From positions 1,178,001 through 1,242,000 of the forward strand of contig JBCAMK010000013.1 in assembly GCA_038503065.1 (NCBI GenBank): 64,000 bases of DNA. The letters run 5' to 3'. A program made the translations under genes and the position numbers. Positions 10,901 to 17,873 of this stretch are shown in pieces. The DNA is from Paragyromitra xinjiangensis. Taxonomy: Eukaryota > Ascomycota > Pezizomycetes > Pezizales > Discinaceae. The notes below the pieces were generated by a model that worked only from the letters and a program-made list of their open reading frames with translations, searched no databases and had not been told where the DNA came from. Within the stretch, counting starts at the first letter, position 1, and each line of letters starts with the position of its first letter.

Positions 10901-13900
10901 CGTCTCTTGCCGTTCCGTGCTACTACGAACACCTGCATGGAATAGGGGGAGGCTCGGTCGCATTCTTCCATTCGGCCTTGGTTTCGATTTCCGTCGAAAA
11001 CTTCGTCAACAGCGGCTTTATTTGCTGCTGTAAGCGGGTAGGGAGGGCGGGACTTAACTTTCCTTTCGAGATCAGGATCCACAGGGACGCGCATCCAGTC
11101 CTGTAGGGGCTCGCGCACGCAGCCTTTTTGATCGTCGAAAAGGCGGTAATGGCGTTTGAGGAGCTTGCGGAGAGCTAAGATTTGACGCTCGTTTAGGTTA
11201 TCTTCGTCGAGGACGACCTCCTTGTGTGTTGAATTGGATCCGTCGGGGACTGAGACGCCGTCTGGGAGGGGATACTTGTAGACAGGTTGGTAGGGTTCGT
11301 CCAACCAGTCTGGCATGACGAAGTTTTCGTCCTCGTCGTCCTGTTCGGTATCGTCTGGTTGTTTAGGGCCTGGAGCTGCGGGTCCTTGCTTACTAGAGAT
11401 GTCTTGCGACATTAGGCTATCGTAGAGCTTTTCGTAATAGAGTTCGCTAGGCTGGGGTTGGTCCGCGGTGTCTGGGGAGGGGAATAGTAAAGAGGATTCA
11501 TTCCGTAGGTAGTCCTTCTGCGGGATAGCTGCACTAGTGAGGTGAGGGTTAAGGCCTAGGTGGTTTCCGTGCTGTGAAAGCGATGATGGCGGAGTGGCGC
11601 TAGCGGATGCTGAGGGTGTAGAAGCTAGGCCGGAAAAGGCGGCTATCGCGACTACTGCCGCTTTAGCTAGCTTCGGTATAGCGCCGTAAAATCCTCTGAG
11701 GTCGGATGTGCCTTCCTTCCAGTAGGTGGATTCGTTCTTTGGGTCAAGACTGTTTACTACTCCTAATTGCGTGCCCCTGAAAAGGGGTTTCTCCTTATCT
11801 GCGAAGTTAGTGTAGAGCATGGTATCTTGTGAGTGTCGGAATATTGCTTTAGGGCAGGCTGCTTCCGAGTTAATGGCCTTTGATTTGGGGTCGAACAGAT
11901 AATCGTGCGATGGGTCGAGCTTCTGCGCAATGCGGATTGGGATGGCCATAGATACTCTGGGTGGAACCACCAGCTTCTTTCCGGAGCGAACTATGACTCG
12001 AGAGGAGATAGGGTGGCACAGGACTGTTAAGGGGACCTTCACTGTAGGGAAGGAAGCGAAGAGAAGGTATCCTCTCCTGGGTAGGATTGTGGCGTCCTCC
12101 TCGTGGAAGAGGTCGTTGGCCACAAGGACTTTGCAGCTGAGGTTATTGAATATGTGGAAGAATCCGGGTACGCTCACCAGTTGGTGTTTCTCTGCTTGGA
12201 AATAAGTCCTAATGTGGGCTATTTCGGTAACTGTTTCCCAAGCTCCGCCGATCCCTTGAATTTCCTTGGGTGACTGGAGCTTGGTTATGGTGACGAGGTG
12301 TTCAGGGATGGTCGATAGAAAAGAGCGGTCGATTCCGGAGTTTCCGATACCAGTGTCTGCGCATACTTCATAACGTTCGGCTGATTCTGGGTCGAAACAG
12401 ATCTCGACGCGCATATACTGGTATGTTGCAAGGCGATCCTCGATATCGGTTGTTTGCACTGTTGTCGAGTGAAGTATGGTTTGCTTGTCTGGGAGTGAAG
12501 TGCTGCTAACGTAGTGCTTAGCTTCCTTTAGGTGTCGAAACAGGCTGTTATTTGTTGGGAAGACCTCTTTGCATTTCTCGCAGGTAGGTGGTGGGCGAGG
12601 TTCCTCGGCGGGCGGAGGGGATTGGGGAGCGCCTAGAAAGGCTTGCGAACGAGTATGCTCGCGCCAAGCGGCGGCGAAAAAGGCGTTCTGTTCGTGGCCG
12701 TAGATTTCTTCTAGCTCATTATCCGGCTCGCGCTCGACTAGGTCAATTGCCTCCTCGTCCTCTGCGTAAGAACCATAATAAGCTCTTGCAGGAGGTTTGC
12801 TAATGCCTTTGTAGCGACATTCTTCGTCCCAGTGTTCGCCATCGCCGCAGTGTGGGAAGTTCTTGCACTTTCTACGTCTCTTAAAGCGCTTACGCAATTC
12901 CTCGGAGGGGCCAGACTTGGCTGGACGAACTCCGGGGTTGGAAGGCTGGGCATTTGCGGCTGTGGTCGTGGTTGGAACGGATGTGGCGGGCTGCAGTGAG
13001 GTCTTGCTTCTGTCGAAGGAGAAGGTAGTGTTGTTGTTGTTTCGTCTCCAATCGCTATTTCCGGCGGCTCTTGACTTGGTTCTGTGGGCTGCTGCTGCTG
13101 AGTCCTGAAGCCTCTGAACGTTTGCTCTGTATACGCTGACTGAGTTGCCTGCAGTTGCGATACATGTTTCGAGGAGACCGTGAAGTTCGGGAGCTCCGGA
13201 GAATCCTGCGTGCAGTTCCTCGACGATAATATCTTCGTCTGTGAAGCCGGCTGTACGGAGGAGCCTGATTTTCTTTGCCACATATTCCGTTGGTGTGCGG
13301 CCTTGTTCCCAACGGAACTTCTCACTGGCTGCGGCGGTTTGTAGCACTGCGCGTCTGGGCATGAAATCTCGGCGTATGGCTCGTTTCCAGGCGGCAGTAG
13401 AATGGGCCATTTCCGATCTTTCATCGGTGTCGAGACCTTGCCACCACTCGATTGCGAGGTCGTTCGCCATACATTGGCGTAGGACGCGTTGGACTGACAC
13501 TTCTCCATACTGTGCTACGCAATCTTCGATGGCGTTTATGAAGATGCCAGCGCGTTCTGCGTCCGGGAAACCGGCGGGCTGAAACTTGTAGACGGTTTCG
13601 GGTTTCAGGTCCTTGGTGGTGGAGTGAGGTGTTCCGTTAGGAATGTCACGAGAGGAAGAGGCTCTTGTGGTATCGCGTTCCTGGAGTCTTTCCAATTTCT
13701 GCTTCTCCACTTCAAGCTTCTGACGTTCGATATCGAGTTTTGAGCGTTCGACCCTAGTGGATTCGGCGAAATCCTTGGAAAGCTGGAGGATTTGCTCCTG
13801 GCTTGATTGGGTTCGCTCCATAAAGCGCTCAAACCATGGTGGTTCAGCCATTGGAATGTTATAGTAAGGGTAATAGGTCGGAGCTGCGGGGGCAGTAGTG

Positions 13901-14400
13901 GAAGTGGGGTTTACTTTAAGGTCCTTCCAGGAGAAAGGCCAAGTAGGAGGTTGGAAGAAGACCGAGATGGGCTGATAGTCTTCCTCTTCGGAGGAGGGAG
14001 CAGGTTGTGCTATGGGGGTGGATTCTTGTGCAAGGCTAAGTGAGGATAGTTGCGTGGAGATGTCTTCCGATGGTGGAGGGGGGGTTGAAGGACTCCTAGT
14101 GGTGGGGGGACTTGGTGGGTCTACCGGGAGGGGTAGGAGGGTGAGGTTAGATTTACTTCTCCTAGGGCGAGGATCGAAATTTGGCTGGCGAAGTTTCCTG
14201 CGGTGTTCGTCGATCTGCAACTGACGCCTAAGACCGAGTGGGGTATCGTCGGAGAAGAGAGCTCGGAAAGGGAGTCCTGGGGGGGTAGTGGAGCCGAGGG
14301 ATGGCTCTCGTACTGGGGTAGAAGGGGTAGAGGTAGAAATCTCGGGGTATAATGGTAAGTGATGCTCGGTAAGCCAGGTACGGGTGTTCTCGATGAACAA
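7948..14400 (-). CDS. Gypsy Gag-Pol polyprotein with chromodomain (2150 aa)
   Basis: Single frame encoding structural and enzymatic proteins of the retrotransposon. Approximate residues: Pro/Ser-rich N-terminus 1-180; coiled coil 215-245; Gag capsid-like region 265-430; CCHC knuckle near 510 (CKNFPHCGDGEHWDEEC); an extra C2H2 finger near 607 (CEKCKEVF...HLKEAKH); aspartic protease near 683 (ADTGIGNSG); reverse transcriptase 1125-1310 with the FVDDIVVFS active site near 1270; RNase H starting near 1428 (LFVFLDAS); integrase HHCC near 1720 and DDE core with D in LTLDLITD, D in LITDKDKRF and E in DGQSEHTN; chromodomain 2090-2145 (EYLVRWKGWGDEYDRWYDE). No internal stop or frameshift. The frame is open upstream to about 14634 but has no earlier ATG, so 14400 is taken as the start. 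Confidence 0.95.
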   Translation of the reverse strand: MFIENTRTWLTEHHLPLYPEISTSTPSTPVREPSLGSTTPPGLPFRALFSDDTPLGLRRQLQIDEHRRKLRQPNFDPRPRRSKSNLTLLPLPVDPPSPPTTRSPSTPPPPSEDISTQLSSLSLAQESTPIAQPAPSSEEEDYQPISVFFQPPTWPFSWKDLKVNPTSTTAPAAPTYYPYYNIPMAEPPWFERFMERTQSSQEQILQLSKDFAESTRVERSKLDIERQKLEVEKQKLERLQERDTTRASSSRDIPNGTPHSTTKDLKPETVYKFQPAGFPDAERAGIFINAIEDCVAQYGEVSVQRVLRQCMANDLAIEWWQGLDTDERSEMAHSTAAWKRAIRRDFMPRRAVLQTAAASEKFRWEQGRTPTEYVAKKIRLLRTAGFTDEDIIVEELHAGFSGAPELHGLLETCIATAGNSVSVYRANVQRLQDSAAAAHRTKSRAAGNSDWRRNNNNTTFSFDRSKTSLQPATSVPTTTTAANAQPSNPGVRPAKSGPSEELRKRFKRRRKCKNFPHCGDGEHWDEECRYKGISKPPARAYYGSYAEDEEAIDLVEREPDNELEEIYGHEQNAFFAAAWREHTRSQAFLGAPQSPPPAEEPRPPPTCEKCKEVFPTNNSLFRHLKEAKHYVSSTSLPDKQTILHSTTVQTTDIEDRLATYQYMRVEICFDPESAERYEVCADTGIGNSGIDRSFLSTIPEHLVTITKLQSPKEIQGIGGAWETVTEIAHIRTYFQAEKHQLVSVPGFFHIFNNLSCKVLVANDLFHEEDATILPRRGYLLFASFPTVKVPLTVLCHPISSRVIVRSGKKLVVPPRVSMAIPIRIAQKLDPSHDYLFDPKSKAINSEAACPKAIFRHSQDTMLYTNFADKEKPLFRGTQLGVVNSLDPKNESTYWKEGTSDLRGFYGAIPKLAKAAVVAIAAFSGLASTPSASASATPPSSLSQHGNHLGLNPHLTSAAIPQKDYLRNESSLLFPSPDTADQPQPSELYYEKLYDSLMSQDISSKQGPAAPGPKQPDDTEQDDEDENFVMPDWLDEPYQPVYKYPLPDGVSVPDGSNSTHKEVVLDEDNLNERQILALRKLLKRHYRLFDDQKGCVREPLQDWMRVPVDPDLERKVKSRPPYPLTAANKAAVDEVFDGNRNQGRMEECDRASPYSMQVFVVARNGKRRPVVDMRMLNDLVPGDAYPLPKQEDIIASLSGKRYTSAADITQAFYQRIIHPDDRYRTGVVTHRGHEMFTVSPMGFKRSVQHQQRLMDKLFRGLTWRFVACFVDDIVVFSANFLQHLYHLDELFRILSDAGITLKAKKCFLAFRSLELLGYLVDRLGLTTTDSKTAAIMNLAYPSTLAALEYFIGLTNWNRHLVAFYAQRINLLARVKAQLARLAPKGRGRKAFAARTPVPKDPELVRQFEDVRDAIGSRPRLFHFQTDRELFVFLDASQEWGIGVAAYQQRDMAKPVTKTNLVPILFLSRELTPAETRYWPTEMEMSGLVWAVKKLRPYLEQTKSTFITDHEPNVSITKMTGLATTSIGKSNLRLQNWSIYLSQFTDSIEVAYKKGSEMDCPDALSRLRQEICQRTELYKEKARQLGKEEETAEFEISEAFTGQIINQSFITAFQGDTIIEKDPPSFLAPTHLTPEFSKRLKDGVQNNSALLKLYKELTTSTSTLGDSRIKISPDTSQFALDEESGHLFFINPSTDELRLVVPTQAIQKDLLELAHDVEGHQGYARTYEHLAANYYWRGMGKDTRIFVSRCPECLRNKPRKHAPYGKLQPIQSPSSPFDTLTLDLITDLPLSRRDTSDTTEFDSIMTVTDKFSKAVKFIEGRKDWGSIPWADHFYDRVVTSWGFPATLITDKDKRFISQMWTQLFNRAGTRNITTSAWHPQGDGQSEHTNQSLEVTLRFYVDSHQSDWAKYLPTMEAIFNNAKSFTTGFAPNEILYGKTTRTALDLAVTALIPNNPSTSASEIAEHREVVRQEAKDAIAVAQKLMTLNHNKRHKEPDFSSGMAYISLKKGYTLPSIAKKKLAAQRIGPFPIIEPIGKGRALKLKLPDHYRIHDVISITHLEPAPTGTDPYERNRGLDFPDPVEGTRNNDPDAEWEIEKLLDKRTIGRRGKRVKNEYLVRWKGWGDEYDRWYDEKELGNAQELIQDYEKGNGRT

Positions 14401-14638
14401 TTGCTCGGGAGGTGCTGTATCCGCTGGCTGATGCTCCTTGCTGCGAGAAGGCTTACCTTGACGGGAGGTGAGACCCGCGATTTCGCTAGGGGATATATAT
14501 GAGTAGATTCGATTGATATAGGGTAGTAGGTGAGTTGGGATATCTTCGTTCCTGTTTTCGTAGTGGAGACGAAGTTGAACGGCGGTCCTTCTTAATTGTG
14601 CAGGAGGTTTATGTGAAGGAGCCAGATTTAGATCCTAC

Positions 14639-15142
14639 TTAGGTTTCCTTGGATGGCCTGCTGTGAGGAGCAGGCATGCGGCTGCTTTTCCTAGGGGCTG
14701 GAGAAGCAGCGGTAGAAGGAAAGGAGATACGTTGAGCCAGAGGAGTTCGAGCGGGAGTAATACGGTCTTCCAGAGGTTTGCGAGGATGAGAGATGCGGTC
14801 CAGCAGTGACTTTGGGGGTTTGGGAGTATGCTTTGGGAAGGTGATCCTCTGCTCTAACGAACTTGCCTGAGGGAAGTTGATTCTCTGCTCGAGAGTGAGG
14901 GCTTGAGATGGATGGCGAGCGGAAGCAGCGGGAAAAAGTTCCACAGAAATGTTCAAGACTGAACGATGGTAGGGATTTCCTCGAGCAAAAGCAGCGGATG
15001 TGCAATGGCTAGAGGATGGGGGTAAGGCAGCTGCTTCGTTCTGACGAAGGATGCTAAGGTTGGTTTGGTTAGAGATAAAGTTCTTCTTAACTTTTCCCTG
15101 CTTAGGCATGAGCAAATGTAGCGAGGGATGAAAGTTTGGCAA
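14639..15142 (-). CDS. leader ORF of the Gypsy element (167 aa)
   Basis: An open frame between the 5' LTR and gag-pol, in another frame and ending just before the gag-pol frame opens (stops at 14639 and 14635 do not overlap). It is basic and proline-rich and holds five degenerate repeats of the form L-x-x-R-I-x-x-P, for example LEQRINFP, LEQRITFP, LLDRISHP, LEDRITPA and LAQRISFP. I do not recognise a family. It could be an accessory protein or an N-terminal Gag portion joined by an intron. Confidence 0.5.
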   Translation of the reverse strand: MPNFHPSLHLLMPKQGKVKKNFISNQTNLSILRQNEAAALPPSSSHCTSAAFARGNPYHRSVLNISVELFPAASARHPSQALTLEQRINFPQASSLEQRITFPKHTPKPPKSLLDRISHPRKPLEDRITPARTPLAQRISFPSTAASPAPRKSSRMPAPHSRPSKET

Positions 15143-15332
15143 GCAAGCGATGAAGCAGCGAGAAAAAAAGCTTTCTGATGAAGGGTTCCAGCGATGATGG
15201 ATGCAAAGAAACTTGGATTCCTGATTCAGAAAGGGTAATGGTTTGAAAGAGGGGAGCGGAAGCGGTGAGGGTAGAAAGGATGGTCTACGATCAAGATCTG
15301 GCGAGATAATGTCTCGATCAGATGGTGTTTAT

Positions 15333-15350
15333 TTAGCTGTTGCTACCAAT
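15333..15350 (-). other. primer-binding site
   Basis: Immediately after the 5' LTR, in the element's direction, the sequence reads ATTGGTAGCAACAGC. TGG complements the universal tRNA CCA end, as in a minus-strand primer-binding site two bases from the LTR. The tRNA species is not determined. Confidence 0.6.
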
Positions 15351-15533
15351 TGTCATGGTGATGGGTTCGATGTATTATGATGAAGTCCATGTCGTTCTAT
15401 TGTAGCTATAGAAGGGTTTATATACCCGAGAGTAAGGCAGGTAGCGTGCTAGACATCGCTACCAGAGTTTCTACTTTGGATACCGACTAGCGTATCCTTA
15501 GTTACCCGAACCTGCACTGGTTCGGCTGTAACA
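15351..15533 (-). repeat. 5' LTR of the Gypsy element
   Basis: Partner of 7645-7827, with one base difference. Followed on the plus strand by the second GATGT copy and then by the displaced end of the interrupted transposase exon. Confidence 0.97.
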
Positions 15534-15671
15534 GATGTTGAAGAAATTTTGGAGTTATTGTACCCTAAACGTGCTAACTGCACCCGTCAAACAACTTAAA
15601 AACCCCCTGTTTTGTACTTTTGTTTACATGTTTATACCTTACTACTTCTATTCCTACATGATTTGCTACTG

Positions 15672-16234
15672 TCAATTTTCCAATTTTTTTACATAGTCAT
15701 ATGCCATTCTTTCAACTGTCGGATCATCTATCCCTTTTCCTGTTATTCCTAAAATCTCTCTTGCTTTGACTCTCCCGCGAGATAATCTTTTTGCACTTTC
15801 AACCCTTTCTGTATTTTCTGCTCTGTATCTTCTCTGGCATTTATTTTTTCGCATTCGCAAGATCTCAGCTATTTTCTCAGAATTTAAAATTAGCATAGTT
15901 CACAAGATTGTTATGGTTGTGGTTGAATGTAATTACGATCAGTTTTCCTAGCCTTTTTCATTTTTTCTAGTTCTTGTTGATGTTCACTATTCCCCTTTCC
16001 AGATTTGTACCTAACGTGTACCAAGAGTGAATTCTTGGGGTCCTTAGTACTATCGAAATTTAAGTTGCACCCGGTAACAGGGCAAAAGACTGATGGTAAA
16101 GGAGAAGGAGGTGGTGGTACTGGCGGTACAAGCATCGAGGGTTTAGCTTTCTGGTAACGCGATCCTGTACCCGGGGCGCGTCGGGTTCTGGGAGTGCCAT
16201 CTTTTTTGTAGCCGAAGGGTGCGCTTGGGTTCAT
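15672..16234 (-). CDS. transposon accessory protein with a Cys/His motif (164 aa)
   Basis: Two exons, 16234-15937 and 15868-15672, joined by a 68-nt GT-AG intron with a GCTAAT branch site; the frame closes exactly at 495 nt. The protein starts MNPSAPFGYKKDGTPRTRR and has a possible zinc motif C-x4-C-x16-H-x11-H (CPVTGC ... LLVHVR ... NSEH), then a strongly basic, probably helical segment (RMRKNKCQRRYRAENTERV). It lies inside the inverted repeats and is convergent with the transposase, whose stop is 72 bp away. Function is not known; DNA binding at the element ends is inference. Confidence 0.6.
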
Positions 16235-16303
16235 GATAAAACTGTTATAGTGGGTTGCGGTAGAGTTGACTGTTACTTTGAGTTGAAATTCAGGGGCGCG
16301 GAT

Positions 16304-16440
16304 GTTGTTACTCTGAGTGGGATGTTATCGACCTGAGCGGGATGTCATCGACTTGAGCGGGATGTCATCGACCTGAGCGGGATGTCATTAACCTGAGTGG
16401 GATGTTATCGATCTGAGTGGGATGTGTACATTCTGAGTGG
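16304..16440. repeat. subterminal 20-bp tandem repeats
   Basis: About seven copies (first and last partial) of a 20-bp unit close to TCATCGACCTGAGCGGGATG, lying just inside the right terminal repeat. Units differ at a few positions, mainly the TCATCGAC part, while CTGAGYGGGATG is nearly constant. Confidence 0.9.
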
Positions 16441-16455
16441 ATTTTTAGTGAGGCC

Positions 16456-16526
16456 TCATGGTCCAAGCTTCCGATGGTGGCCCAAGCTTTTGGTGGCCCA
16501 AGCTCTGAGTGGTCCAAGCTTTGCGG
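16456..16526. repeat. short GGYCCAAGCT repeats
   Basis: Four copies of a motif close to TGGYCCAAGCT lie between the 20-bp repeat array and the right inverted repeat. A related AAGCTTGGCCC occurs near 4599 in the left repeat. Confidence 0.7.
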
Positions 16527-16530
16527 TTGC

Positions 16531-16675
16531 ACTTTGGATACGGGCCACCAACTAGTGCCACTTTGCTGGTGGGCCAGCCCCTTTGCAAAGTTGCTCCATT
16601 TGTAAACTGGCTGGCCCATTTACAAAATGGCCGGCCACTTTGTAAACGGGATTTAATGACATACGGGCCGGAACA
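16531..16675 (-). repeat. right terminal inverted repeat
   Basis: Reverse complement of the left arm with scattered mismatches. It ends GAACA and is followed by the GATA duplication. Confidence 0.85.
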
Positions 16676-16679
16676 GATA
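16676..16679. repeat. target-site duplication GATA (right copy)
   Basis: Second copy of the 4-bp host sequence found at 4471-4474. Confidence 0.75.
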
Positions 16680-16928
16680 CAGAGGATATTACATAGCTCC
16701 ACATCAGCTCTATGGCTAAAATCTTAAGCAGTCTCCAAATTTTGTGGTTATTTCTTCCACCTAACCGCTTTGTGTTGAATCCCTCTTCTTCCAAGCAAGA
16801 ATCAAAAAAATAAAACCCAATTTCGCATAAAGTTGGCCTCTGAATTACCTAGCTTCTTTTTCAAAGCGGGTTCCTATCTAGATTTCACCTAACTAAATTT
16901 ATTCTCAAAAGTATTTCCAACACAACCA

Positions 16929-17873
16929 ATGAACCTCAATCCATCATCTTTAATGATGGTACACCACCGCTCCCATAAGACATTGCCCCTCCGCCACAAG
17001 ACTCCCTCACCAGCCTTACCTCTCAAACATACGAGCAGAGATAAATCTGCTAGTAGTTCTATGACACCACCTCCCACGAATGGACTACTTGGGGGTGATG
17101 TAATTTCTGATCTCTTAGATGCCTTTGTAGGTCAAACTTCCAAGCCGAAAGAGCTTAACCAGCCAGCTGGCGAAGGCCCAAAGCCAGGAACCAACCTTCC
17201 TGCCAGGAAACGAGATTTGGCCAGCTATTTGGATGGCGAAGAAGATACTAAGACAGTCAGGGCTCGGGTGTATCCAGACATTTTCGCTCAGAACGAGGTT
17301 GATAAGGGCGGCAGTAACAGCTTTCGTGCTGGGTTGGCCGAAGATACGTTCTTCGACAGCGAGTTCTTAGACAATAATTTCTCTGGTGAAGATTGGTTCG
17401 GGAGCACCGGAGCTAATGGAGCTGATGGATCCGATGGCTGGATTTGCAATGGGGACTATCTAGATCCGACACTCGATCCTAGATGCTACGGCGATGGATT
17501 TGATCATAAGTTGCCTTCCCCCGACGAATCAGCCAATGATTCTCCCTGCAATAGTAGTGGCAACCAAGACATATCCCCAATTGCATCACCCAACACCCAA
17601 GCTAGGAGATCGAGGAAAAAGCGAGGAAACGAGAACTTTTACCGAATCAAAGCCGTGGAGTTGCAAAGAGCGATCCGTATCGGTAGCGGCATACCCTACA
17701 TGTACCATCCTACTCCATATTTTCTTATGCCACGCTACGACGATTTTATGTCACAGGCAGTCTATCCTCTACCTAAGGATCGGGGTTGTATCCACATCGG
17801 AGATAAGAGGCAATATAGGTCAGTAGGCAATATCGGACGATGGGGGGGAATAACCTGCGATTACGAAAAATAA
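16929..17873 (+). CDS. hypothetical protein (314 aa)
   Basis: A single long intronless frame on the plus strand, not antisense to another gene. The N-terminus is basic and Ser/Pro-rich, the middle is acidic and Gly/Asp-rich (residues about 100-215), then a basic cluster ARRSRKKRG near 235 precedes a more ordered, Tyr-rich C-terminal third (IPYMYHPTPYFLMPRYDD). I recognise no domain. It starts 250 bp outside the right end of the Ginger-like element. It may be a lineage-specific gene; a spurious long frame is also possible. Confidence 0.45.
   Translation: MNLNPSSLMMVHHRSHKTLPLRHKTPSPALPLKHTSRDKSASSSMTPPPTNGLLGGDVISDLLDAFVGQTSKPKELNQPAGEGPKPGTNLPARKRDLASYLDGEEDTKTVRARVYPDIFAQNEVDKGGSNSFRAGLAEDTFFDSEFLDNNFSGEDWFGSTGANGADGSDGWICNGDYLDPTLDPRCYGDGFDHKLPSPDESANDSPCNSSGNQDISPIASPNTQARRSRKKRGNENFYRIKAVELQRAIRIGSGIPYMYHPTPYFLMPRYDDFMSQAVYPLPKDRGCIHIGDKRQYRSVGNIGRWGGITCDYEK

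Larger units (their letters stand above)
7645..15533 (-). mobile_element. Gypsy (chromovirus-type) LTR retrotransposon, full length
   Basis: A complete 7889-bp element with two 183-bp LTRs, a 5-bp GATGT duplication (7640-7644 and 15534-15538), a primer-binding site, a polypurine-like tract, a leader frame and a 2150-codon gag-pol frame ending in a chromodomain. The pol order protease, reverse transcriptase, RNase H, integrase is that of Gypsy/Metaviridae, and the C-terminal chromodomain places it among chromoviruses. The LTRs differ at one position and the gag-pol frame is uninterrupted, so insertion was recent and no repeat-induced mutation is evident. Confidence 0.96.
4838..15599 (+). pseudogene. 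Ginger-like transposase (integrase + CXC domain), split by Gypsy insertion
   Basis: Five exons, 4838-5048, 5105-6073, 6142-6987, 7038-7367 and 7416-7644, with the final 66 nt displaced to 15534-15599 by the retrotransposon. All junctions are GT-AG and in frame, giving 881 codons plus a stop before insertion. Visible: an HHCC zinc domain (HVSLEH then CRTC); a DDE core with D in VQIDLVDF, D in LQCDNGKEF and E in QGLVEQANGTF, 34 residues after the second D; an SH3-like region around FAPGDLVSLAVPRED; a cysteine-rich CXC/CRC motif (CNCKNKCQGRCRC, then CSVYCH); a basic segment TTRKRKR; and an unrecognised C-terminal domain (IARKHGLSIADAI onward). The integrase plus SH3 plus CXC order resembles KRBA2-like transposases of animals. 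The coding body has no premature stop apart from the insertion. Confidence 0.8.
4475..16675 (+). mobile_element. Ginger-like (KRBA2-type) DNA transposon, interrupted by a Gypsy element
   Basis: A DNA transposon bounded by imperfect inverted repeats of about 145 bp starting TGTTC and ending GAACA, with GATA duplications outside. Without the nested retrotransposon (7645-15533 plus one 5-bp duplication) it would be about 4.3 kb. It carries a plus-strand transposase with a retroviral-type integrase core and a convergent minus-strand accessory gene, with 20-bp subterminal repeats at the right end. Ginger elements are cut-and-paste transposons whose transposase is related to Gypsy integrase but which have inverted repeats, no LTRs and short duplications. 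That architecture and the integrase similarity support the assignment; the family name is inference. The transposase is broken by the insertion, so this copy should be non-autonomous. Confidence 0.85.

Noticed and set aside
14634..14641. Programmed frameshift between the Gypsy leader ORF and gag-pol
   Set aside because: The leader stop (14641-14639) comes before the gag-pol frame opens (its own upstream stop is 14637-14635), so the frames do not overlap.
16304..16440. CRISPR-like array
   Set aside because: The 20-bp units are directly abutting tandem repeats with no unique spacers, and the organism is a fungus.
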